Shown: piece by piece, positions 1 to 4,066 of the stretch
How positions within the stretch are numbered: position 1 is the first letter of the stretch
How the letters are laid out: each line of letters begins with the position of its first letter
NCBI GenBank assembly: GCA_019239815.1
Contig: JAFAZL010000791.1
Location: 1 to 5,087, forward strand
Source: Acidobacteriota bacterium
GTDB taxonomy: Bacteria; Acidobacteriota; Terriglobia; Acidoferrales; UBA7541
Length of the DNA stretch: 5,087 nt
Direction: 5' to 3'
The notes under the pieces: model-generated
Seen by the model: only the letters and a program-made list of their open reading frames with translations
Databases searched by the model: none
What the model was told of the DNA's origin: nothing
Made by a program: the position numbers and the translations under genes

Positions 1-413
1 AAAGTCATGACGTACTCGCCCTTTTTTACTACGAGGGGCCGAGCAGCCCACTTGATTACGTTGCCTTTACGGAAAGTGGAGAACGTGACGATGTCTTCAG
101 GAAGCGCGTGCATCGAGGCGTTGCGATCGGCGCAGTCGCCGTAAAAATCGTAAAGCGTGGGGTCTTCCTTAACGCGCTCGAAGAACTCGTCGACAGAGTT
201 GAAGCCGCCGCGGAGGAGCGAGTAGCGCAGCGGGCGGAACGAGGCATGAATAATCGGAGTGTTTGCGGCCGTAGAGGCCCGACGCGGAGCCTTCGCAGCC
301 GGAATGGCAGGCTTGGAAGGCGCGGCTAGCCTCTTAGCGCCATGATTCACGGCTTGAAACAAAAACAAGCCGCAAATCAAAACAAAGATAGCCCCTCGGA
401 TCTTCTTACTCAT
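1..413 (-). CDS. Hypothetical membrane-anchored or exported protein, 3' part cut by window edge
   Basis: The frame opens with ATG at 413-411 and stays open to the window edge, giving 137 residues with no stop. I do not recognise the family. Residues 1-6 are basic (K3, K4, R6) and are followed by a hydrophobic stretch at about 7-22 (AIFVLICGLFLFQAV). This reads as a signal peptide or signal anchor; the lone Cys14 lies inside the stretch and there is no lipobox. Residues 27-50 are rich in Ala, Pro, Lys and Arg, like an extracytoplasmic linker. From about residue 54 a globular region begins, with notable segments RPLRYSLLRGGF (60-71), DPTLYDFYGDCADR (84-97), LPEDIVTFSTFRKGN (104-118) and KKGEYVMT (130-137). 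GAGG-type purine runs precede the ATG (AAGGA about 11 nt and AGAGGT about 1-2 nt upstream). Coding is supported by open length, codon character and a coherent N-terminus. Function is unknown. Confidence 0.8.
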   Translation of the reverse strand, partial: MSKKIRGAIFVLICGLFLFQAVNHGAKRLAAPSKPAIPAAKAPRRASTAANTPIIHASFRPLRYSLLRGGFNSVDEFFERVKEDPTLYDFYGDCADRNASMHALPEDIVTFSTFRKGNVIKWAARPLVVKKGEYVMT

Positions 414-566
414 TACCTCTGTCTTCCTTTGCTGCCGACCGAGCCTAGCGACCGACGCGCGAGGATCGATTCAACCTTGGGTGCTGCCAAAACTTTCATT
501 CAATACTAGCGATGATGCATGCGCGCTTCCATCGCCGTTAGTGCTGTAGGTACTGGGAGAAATAGA

Positions 567-594
567 ATTATCGCCGACCTGTACCAAAGTACAA
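567..594 (-). promoter_or_regulatory. Possible sigma70-type promoter for the hypothetical exported protein
   Basis: On the minus strand, TTGTAC (589-594) and GATAAT (567-572) are separated by 16 bp. The -10 matches consensus at 5 of 6 positions and the -35 at only 3 of 6. The predicted 5' leader to the ATG at 413 would be about 150 nt, which is long. The -35 hexamer lies within the GTAC dyad at 578-595. Weak evidence, from pattern alone. Confidence 0.3.
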
Positions 595-595
595 G
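578..595. promoter_or_regulatory. GTAC-N4-GTAC dyad, possible operator
   Basis: TGTAC-CAAA-GTACA at 580-593 is a perfect 5-bp inverted repeat, extended by one wobble pair and one further pair to about 578-595. It overlaps the candidate -35 hexamer, where a repressor could act. The spacing GTAC-N4-GTAC resembles some LexA-type operators described outside proteobacteria, but the flanking bases do not match fully. The identity of any binding protein is a guess. Confidence 0.3.
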
Positions 596-634
596 TGCAA
601 GGTCTTCAATTACTTTTCGTAAAACACAACATCA

Positions 635-646
635 CGTACCAGTACG
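635..646. repeat. Short inverted repeat CGTAC-CA-GTACG
   Basis: This is a perfect 5-bp inverted repeat with a 2-bp centre. It shares the GTAC core with the dyad about 50 bp away at 580-593. It may be a second site for the same protein or chance. Confidence 0.35.
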
Positions 647-660
647 CGGCCTGCGCGGTG

Positions 661-699
661 TGTGCAACTTTTTGGTTTATTGCGGAAAAAGTGTGCACA
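661..699 (-). terminator. Long imperfect hairpin just after yceH, possible transcript end
   Basis: TGTGCAACTTTTT (661-673) pairs with AAAAAGTGTGCACA (686-699) over 13 base pairs with one bulged G at 693 and a 12-base loop. The structure starts 9 bp beyond the yceH stop codon. On the minus-strand transcript no U-run follows the stem, so it is not a standard intrinsic terminator. It could still mark or protect the yceH 3' end, or act in another way. The inverted repeat is directly visible; the role is inference. Confidence 0.4.
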
Positions 700-707
700 A
701 GCGGAGA

Positions 708-1388
708 CTACTGGAACTGCTTTTGAAAGGCCGAAAGCTGTTGTCTCAATTCGGTGACCTCATTTCGCAGGTCGGCGACTTCCCTTTCGAGCTCCGTGAG
801 TCGTTCGGTGTACGTTGCCGCGGCGCTCGCTTCGTGGGCGGTCGTCGACGTTTCCGATGCGGCTTGCGTTGGAGTGGACGTAGCGTGATCCAGCACATCG
901 CCGGAGAGAAGATGCGCGTAGCGGGCCTCTTTGGTCCCGGGCTGTCGTGCAAGCAGCGTGACCACGGGCGGCTGGCGATTCATCAAGAGGTTCAGCGCCG
1001 AATGGACGGCGTTCAAGTCATCGAACGCATACATACGCTCGGTGCGGGTCCGCAGTTCGCCGGGAGTCTGCGGACCGCGGAGGAGCAGCACGCAGATCAA
1101 GGCGATTTCGTGCCGATGGAAGTTGAAGACATCGGCCAAGCGATGCTCGAACTTGGCGACACGGCTGTCGCTGGCGGCGGAACGGGCTAGCCCTTGCTCG
1201 GAAAGAGCGTGAAGAGCGCGCCGGATAGCCTCTTCATCGAGATCCATGACCGGCTCTCGATTCGATTTCTGATTGGCCGCGTTCTGGAGCGCATTTAGAG
1301 ACAGTGGGTAATAGTCGGGAGTGGTGATTTCTTTTTCAATGAGGCAACCGAGGATGCGGGCTTCGACGGGAGAGAGATTGAAGTTCAC
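708..1388 (-). CDS. yceH: YceH/DUF480 (UPF0502) family protein
   Basis: The product is a 226-residue member of the YceH/DUF480 family, close to the ~215 residues of the E. coli protein. Family members have a fold of two winged-helix domains; their molecular role is not well settled. The family signatures are clear: LSPVEARILGCLIEKE (5-20), TTPDYYPLSLNAL (22-34), NQKSNREPVM (39-48), EIALICVLLLRGPQTPGELR (94-113) and the basic PGTKEARYAHLLSGDV (150-165). A Thr/Ser/Ala-rich linker (169-192) leads to a heptad-like coiled coil (about 193-221, LTELEREVADLRNEVTEL), as in E. coli YceH. The start is GTG at 1388-1386. An in-frame TGA directly precedes it and homology begins at residue 5, so the start is well fixed. 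No Shine-Dalgarno sequence precedes it; a -10-like TATCAT lies 6 bp upstream. It follows the receiver gene after 149 bp. Family assignment is firm; function is unknown. Confidence 0.95.
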   Translation of the reverse strand: MNFNLSPVEARILGCLIEKEITTPDYYPLSLNALQNAANQKSNREPVMDLDEEAIRRALHALSEQGLARSAASDSRVAKFEHRLADVFNFHRHEIALICVLLLRGPQTPGELRTRTERMYAFDDLNAVHSALNLLMNRQPPVVTLLARQPGTKEARYAHLLSGDVLDHATSTPTQAASETSTTAHEASAAATYTERLTELEREVADLRNEVTELRQQLSAFQKQFQ

Positions 1389-1394
1389 TCAAAC

Positions 1395-1400
1395 ATGATA
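1395..1400 (-). promoter_or_regulatory. -10-like TATCAT directly before the yceH GTG start
   Basis: TATCAT matches the sigma70 -10 consensus at 5 of 6 positions and ends 6 bases before the GTG. Transcription would then start at or next to the first base of the start codon, giving a leaderless message. That would agree with the absence of a ribosome binding site. No good -35 hexamer lies 16-18 bp upstream, so this rests on the -10 and the missing Shine-Dalgarno alone. Confidence 0.35.
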
Positions 1401-1512
1401 CACGACGGTTCGTAGGGGAAAGCACTGGGGAAGCAGATACAACGAAACCTCAGAAGTCACGGATGAGTGACACAAGAAACAAAAGGGCATCACGAACCAC
1501 GCCCCTTCGGAT

Positions 1513-1534
1513 TCGGCAAGAAATCGTGTGCCGA
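1513..1534 (-). terminator. Hairpin after the receiver gene, weak terminator candidate
   Basis: TCGGCA (1513-1518) and TGCCGA (1529-1534) form a perfect 6-bp stem with a 10-base loop, beginning 4 bp after the receiver-gene stop codon. There is no U-run after it on the minus strand. It may slow or end transcription or stabilise the 3' end, but it does not meet the usual criteria for an intrinsic terminator. Confidence 0.25.
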
Positions 1535-1537
1535 GCG

Positions 1538-1924
1538 TTAAGCGGTCATCGCTGCGGATTTTTCGCCAAAAGCTTGCGCGAGTGCTGAAGTCACATCGCT
1601 CTTCTTGCACGGCGAAGCTATCAGGTCCACGGCGCCGTGACGCAGTGCTTCGAGGTATTCGTCCCAATCGGCCAGGCGCGACGTCACAACGACAGGAACG
1701 TTACCCGCCTTCGTTTGCGCTGCGGGCAAAAGATCGAGATAGGTGCCATCGGCAAGGTGGCGCTCGCAAAAAACCATACCCACCGGCTGGCTTTGGAGAA
1801 GGGCACGGCCTTCGCTGAGCTGAGACGCTTGCACGGGCTTCAATCCCTCGGTCTGCAAAATCGAGCTAAGCGCCTTGCGAATCTCAGGGTCGGAGGCGAT
1901 TACCAAAACATCTTTGTCATGCAT
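1538..1924 (-). CDS. Stand-alone receiver-domain protein with degenerate phosphorylation site
   Basis: The 128-residue product has the length and pattern of a single CheY-like receiver domain with no output domain. Beta-1 is DVLVIASD (5-12), followed by helix PEIRKALSSILQTEG (13-27). The stretch PVGMVFCERHLADGTYLDLL (47-66) aligns with the usual segment carrying the phospho-accepting Asp, and PVVVTSR (77-83) carries the conserved Thr/Ser (T81). In canonical receivers this protein's position 54 is Asp; here it is Glu. One of the two acidic residues near the end of beta-1 is Ser11 (Asp12 remains), and the conserved Lys before Pro105 is Ser104. Phosphorylation by the usual chemistry is therefore unlikely; Glu54 might mimic the phosphorylated state (inference). 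The ATG at 1924-1922 has a strong AGGAG at 1931-1935, 6 bp upstream. The gene probably stands alone: a ~560 bp gap lies upstream and yceH is 149 bp downstream. Domain assignment is confident; partner and process are unknown. Confidence 0.9.
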   Translation of the reverse strand: MHDKDVLVIASDPEIRKALSSILQTEGLKPVQASQLSEGRALLQSQPVGMVFCERHLADGTYLDLLPAAQTKAGNVPVVVTSRLADWDEYLEALRHGAVDLIASPCKKSDVTSALAQAFGEKSAAMTA

Positions 1925-2020
1925 GTGAAGCTCCTGGGACTGGGGTCGAAGACTCTAGCCCTGCAAAGTTTTGAATCGGCAGTTACAGAGAATCTCGACC
2001 GGGAGAATCACTGAGGCCGC

Positions 2021-2041
2021 AAAAAACTGTTCACTTAACAG
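2021..2041 (-). terminator. Weak hairpin followed by T6, terminator-like
   Basis: On the minus strand CTGTT-AAGTG-AACAG (2041-2027) is followed at once by TTTTTT (2026-2021). The stem is only 5 bp, extendable by G-U pairs, so it is weak. It lies about 100 bp before the receiver-gene start with no known gene ending just upstream. It could be an attenuator, the end of an unrecognised small RNA, or chance. Confidence 0.3.
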
Positions 2042-2255
2042 CCACTGATTATGATGCGTAATTGCGGCTAACAGGTTACTCAAAATTTGAATCGCGACTA
2101 TCCGGGTTTTACCTTAGTTCCGAAAAAATGCCGAAGCAATAGTACGGAAGGACTGTTGGAATTAATTCAATGCGAGATTTCATTTTGGGAAAAATGCGCG
2201 TGTACGTTAACGGATGCACTGAATATGAAGTCAACGTTTACTTCAGAGCGAGAGA

Positions 2256-2269
2256 CCGGGTCGACCCGG
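2256..2269. repeat. 14-bp perfect palindrome CCGGGTCGACCCGG
   Basis: The sequence equals its own reverse complement over 14 bp. The right half is reused in a second inverted repeat, ACCCGG (2264-2269) with CCGGGT (2273-2278), separated by ATT. It could be a protein-binding site or alternative RNA hairpins. No function can be assigned. Confidence 0.6.
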
Positions 2270-2320
2270 ATTCCGGGTTCGAAATTCGGCGACTCAATGG
2301 CGAAAAATCTCGCGGACGGA

Positions 2321-2365
2321 AGGCATCGCAACAAAGGTTTCCTGAACTCAGGGACAGGCATCGCA
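2321..2365. repeat. 10-bp direct repeat AGGCATCGCA
   Basis: Two exact copies lie at 2321-2330 and 2356-2365, 35 bp apart start to start. No transposase or integrase is nearby, and the interval shows no other mobile-element features. Confidence 0.5.
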
Positions 2366-2419
2366 GCCTGCGTCTCGGCCGCCAGACCTGGAAGTGCTTG
2401 ACGCGGAAGTAAGGCCCAG

Positions 2420-2450
2420 AAAACAAATTCGCCGGAGGGTGTCTCCGGCG
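2420..2450 (-). terminator. Intrinsic terminator of tRNA-Leu
   Basis: A perfect 8-bp GC-rich stem, CGCCGGAG (2450-2443 on the minus strand) with CTCCGGCG (2437-2430), encloses a 5-base loop and is followed by AATTTGTTTT. The U-rich tail is interrupted but present. It lies 32 bp beyond the tRNA 3' end in the right orientation, so it most likely ends the tRNA transcript. Confidence 0.7.
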
Positions 2451-2482
2451 GTGAACAAGCTGTTCTCGTTTGTTTGAAGATT

Positions 2483-2567
2483 TGGTGCGGTCGAGAGGAC
2501 TCGAACCTCCATGCCTTGCGGCGCTAGCACCTCAAGCTAGTGCGTCTGCCAGTTCCGCCACGACCGC
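2483..2567 (-). tRNA. tRNA-Leu (anticodon GAG), 3' CCA encoded
   Basis: This class II tRNA is complete. The acceptor stem is GCGGTCG (2567-2561) with CGACCGC (2493-2487), discriminator A at 2486 and an encoded CCA at 2485-2483. The D arm begins TGGCGGAACTGGCAGACGC, a typical leucine form. The anticodon stem CTAGC/GCTAG encloses TTGAGGT, so the anticodon is GAG (2533-2531), reading CUC and CUU. The long variable arm has a GCC/GGC stem with a GCAA loop. The T arm is GGAGG-TTCGAGT-CCTCT, with one G-U pair. The gene is 79 bp beyond secG, has its own promoter, and is followed by a strong hairpin. Confidence 0.97.
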
Positions 2568-2576
2568 CCGGACCAA

Positions 2577-2605
2577 ATTATACATTAGAACGATGTTCGC
2601 GTCAG
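2577..2605 (-). promoter_or_regulatory. Sigma70-type promoter of tRNA-Leu
   Basis: On the minus strand CTGACG (2605-2600) matches the -35 consensus at 4 of 6, and TATAAT (2582-2577) matches the -10 perfectly, with an ideal 17-bp spacer. The -10 ends 9 bp before the first tRNA base, so only a very short 5' leader would need removing by RNase P. Confidence 0.8.
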
Positions 2606-2645
2606 AGTGTGACGGCCAACTTTCGAGCCTCGTTGGGAAATCGGA

Positions 2646-3182
2646 TTATTGCTTTTTTGGTTGCGAGCTGGGAGTCGAAGCCGGTGGCTTGCTCGCTGGA
2701 GTCGAGTTCGACTGCGGAGTCGTTTGTGGAGTCGACGACGGTGCGGCAGGCGCCGGTGTCGGAGTCGTATTTGACTGTGGAGCAGGCGTTACAGGAGCTG
2801 GAGTCACGGGCGCGGTTTTTGCTGGAGCAGGCTTGGAAAACTTTTCGAGCACCGATCCGCCGGATGGACCAGCACGATCAACCCGGAGCACAAGCGCCAT
2901 CGCGCAGACCATGAACATCACCGCGCACCAGGTTGTCGCCTGAGAAAGTAAGGTTGCGGCACCGCGCGGACCGAAAGCGGTCTGGCTGCCCGCGCCGCCG
3001 AAGGCGCCCGCGAGATCAGCGGCCTTGCCGCTCTGGAGCAGTACGACGATGATCAAAACAAGGCAATTCATCACAAAAAATATGGTTAGCAACCAGCCGG
3101 CAAAGCGGAATCCGATGAGAATGATCCCGAATCCGATCAAGAGAGCGATGGTCCACTTCATCCAGCCTGGCATACCTTGCAT
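2646..3182 (-). CDS. secG: SecG, protein-export membrane protein of the SecYEG translocon
   Basis: SecG is the non-essential third subunit of the inner-membrane SecYEG channel and assists SecA-driven export. The diagnostic stretch is LLQSGKAADLAGAFGG (48-63) followed by GSQTAFGPRGAATLLSQATT (65-84), which matches the family's first cytoplasmic loop and the lead into the second core helix. The core helices are at about 29-50 and 83-100. Two things are unusual. An extra hydrophobic segment lies at about 10-25 (WTIALLIGFGIILIGF), giving three possible membrane segments instead of two. The tail from about 118 to 178 is low-complexity Pro/Thr/Ser/Ala/Gln with a PVTPAP repeat and ends PKKQ. At 178 residues it is well above the ~110 of E. 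coli SecG. The ATG at 3182-3180 is supported by GAGG at 3192-3189, 6 bp upstream; M4 and M8 are alternatives but keep the extra segment. It follows tpiA, probably in one operon. Confidence 0.93.
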   Translation of the reverse strand: MQGMPGWMKWTIALLIGFGIILIGFRFAGWLLTIFFVMNCLVLIIVVLLQSGKAADLAGAFGGAGSQTAFGPRGAATLLSQATTWCAVMFMVCAMALVLRVDRAGPSGGSVLEKFSKPAPAKTAPVTPAPVTPAPQSNTTPTPAPAAPSSTPQTTPQSNSTPASKPPASTPSSQPKKQ

Positions 3183-3188
3183 TGCTTA

Positions 3189-3192
3189 CCTC
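3189..3192 (-). promoter_or_regulatory. Ribosome binding site that fixes the secG start
   Basis: GAGG on the minus strand lies 6 bp before the ATG at 3182. It supports the first Met over Met4 and Met8 and so supports the N-terminal extension with the additional hydrophobic segment. Confidence 0.6.
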
Positions 3193-3200
3193 GATTTCTG

Positions 3201-3220
3201 TCTGCGGCCCTGCCGCCAGA
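3201..3220 (-). other. Hairpin in the tpiA-secG gap
   Basis: TCT-GCGGC-CCT-GCCGC-C-AGA (plus strand) forms an 8-bp stem with a 3-base loop and one bulged base. It lies 8 bp upstream of the secG ribosome binding site. No U-run follows on the minus strand, so it is not a terminator. It could tune secG translation or message stability, but this is inference. Confidence 0.35.
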
Positions 3221-3267
3221 GTGACGCCATTTCAATGCGTCCGCGAACTTAAATCTTTGAAATACGA

Positions 3268-4029
3268 TCAGCCTTGAAAATTGACGATGGACGCGAAGGA
3301 CTTCGGGTCGAGACTTGCTCCGCCGACCAAAACGCCGTCGAGCTCTTCCTGAGCCATCAGACCCTTAATATTGTCGGGCTTGACGCTGCCGCCATACAGG
3401 ATCCGAAGGGCTGACGCGTGGCCTACTGAAAACTTCTTGGCCGCGCATTGACGAATGAAACTGTGAGCGGCGGCGGCGATTTCCGGCGTCGCCACCTTTC
3501 CCGTCCCGATCGCCCAAACTGGCTCGTATGCTAACAGGATACGGGAGAACTCGTCGGCGGTCAACGCGCCGGGACCATGGTTGAATTGGCGCTCGAGAAC
3601 TTCCTTTTCGAGGCCATTGGAGCGCTCTTCGTCGGTTTCGCCAATACAAATGATAGGGGTGAGGCCGACGCTTAGCGCCGTAAGCGATTTCTTTGCAACG
3701 TTATCGTCGGTCTCGCGGAAGATCTGCCGGCGTTCGGAGTGGCCGACGATGACGTATTTGCACCCGGCTTCGGCCAGCATCGCAGCCGAGACTTCGCCGG
3801 TGAAGGCGCCTTCTTTGCTCCATGAGAGGTTTTGGCCCGCGATGGCAATTTTGGTCGATTTTGTGACGTCAACCGCGGTCGAAATTGCGGTAAACGGTGG
3901 CGCGATGACAATGTCGACTTTGGAGGAGTGGGCGACAGCCGGGGCAAACGCTGAAAAGAAGGCGCGGGTTTCGGCAAGTGTCTTGTACATCTTCCAGTTG
4001 CCGGCCATGACGCGGCGACGATGGCTCAT
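3268..4029 (-). CDS. tpiA: Triosephosphate isomerase
   Basis: This glycolytic and gluconeogenic enzyme interconverts dihydroxyacetone phosphate and glyceraldehyde 3-phosphate in the cytoplasm, normally as a dimer. The 253-residue product is full length for the family. It begins RRRVMAGNWKMYK, with the catalytic-site Asn11 and Lys13. His97 lies in VGHSERR (95-101), and the catalytic base Glu169 lies in AYEPVWAIGTGK (167-178), the start of the mobile loop 6. ILYGGSVKPDN (210-220) and DGVLVGGASLD (231-241) form the phosphate-binding end of the barrel. All key residues are intact. The ATG at 4029-4027 has GAGGAT about 4-5 bp upstream (4038-4033). The gene starts 37 bp after the pgk stop and is followed by secG after 85 bp, consistent with cotranscription. 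Stop is TGA at 3270-3268. Confidence 0.98.
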   Translation of the reverse strand: MSHRRRVMAGNWKMYKTLAETRAFFSAFAPAVAHSSKVDIVIAPPFTAISTAVDVTKSTKIAIAGQNLSWSKEGAFTGEVSAAMLAEAGCKYVIVGHSERRQIFRETDDNVAKKSLTALSVGLTPIICIGETDEERSNGLEKEVLERQFNHGPGALTADEFSRILLAYEPVWAIGTGKVATPEIAAAAHSFIRQCAAKKFSVGHASALRILYGGSVKPDNIKGLMAQEELDGVLVGGASLDPKSFASIVNFQG

Positions 4030-4066
4030 GAAATCCTCGATTCGCTAGGAGAGTTGGTGGCACACG

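Larger units (their letters stand above)
414..707. other. Intergenic region with dyads, no gene seen
   Basis: These 294 bp separate the yceH stop from the start of the hypothetical exported protein. I see no convincing gene on either strand. The part next to yceH holds a long imperfect hairpin (661-699). The middle (550-646) holds five copies of GTAC arranged partly as two inverted repeats, one overlapping a possible promoter for the downstream gene. The part nearest the ATG (414-480) shows a duplicated GACCGA (437-442 and 450-455) and nothing else that I can interpret. Confidence 0.6.
1925..2482. other. Long intergenic region between receiver gene and tRNA-Leu
   Basis: These 558 bp contain no gene I can support. 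The open frames here have non-coding-looking codon use and no family resemblance. By eye the stretch is more AT-rich than the flanking genes. It holds the tRNA terminator (2420-2450), a small GAACA-AGC-TGTTC hairpin (2453-2465), a 14-bp palindrome followed by a tRNA T-arm-like sequence (2256-2290), a 10-bp direct repeat (2321-2330, 2356-2365), a weak hairpin with a T6 tail (2021-2041), and two GAGAATC copies 15 bp apart (1988-1994, 2003-2009), 64-85 bp before the receiver-gene start. Confidence 0.6.

Noticed and set aside
519..1190. Plus-strand open frame of 223 codons
   Set aside because: It lies almost wholly antisense to yceH, whose family motifs are unmistakable. The antisense product is Arg/Gly-rich with no family resemblance, as expected of a shadow frame.
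1389..1667. Minus-strand frame of 92 codons ending just before yceH
   Set aside because: It overlaps the end of the receiver gene in another frame, its product has no recognisable domain, and its only striking trait is that its stop precedes the yceH GTG.
1637..2014. Plus-strand frame of 125 codons
   Set aside because: It is mostly antisense to the receiver gene, which has clear domain features and a strong ribosome binding site.
2087..2412. Two overlapping plus-strand frames (104 and 80 codons) in the intergenic gap
   Set aside because: One starts with TTG and neither has a clear ribosome binding site. Their products have mixed, low-information composition, and codon use is unlike that of the real genes here.
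2453..2465. GAACA-AGC-TGTTC inverted repeat between tRNA-Leu and its terminator, considered as a LexA box
   Set aside because: The half-site spacing does not fit the GAAC-N4-GTTC operator form, and its place after a tRNA gene makes an operator unlikely. It may simply be a small hairpin in the tRNA trailer.
2616..2636. CCAAC/GTTGG inverted repeat after secG as a secG terminator
   Set aside because: The stem is 5 bp with an 11-base loop and has no U-run, so it is too weak to call.
2470..2943. Plus-strand frame of 157 codons rich in Gly, Val and Ala
   Set aside because: It runs through the tRNA gene and antisense to the Pro/Thr-rich tail of secG. Its repetitive composition is the mirror of that tail.
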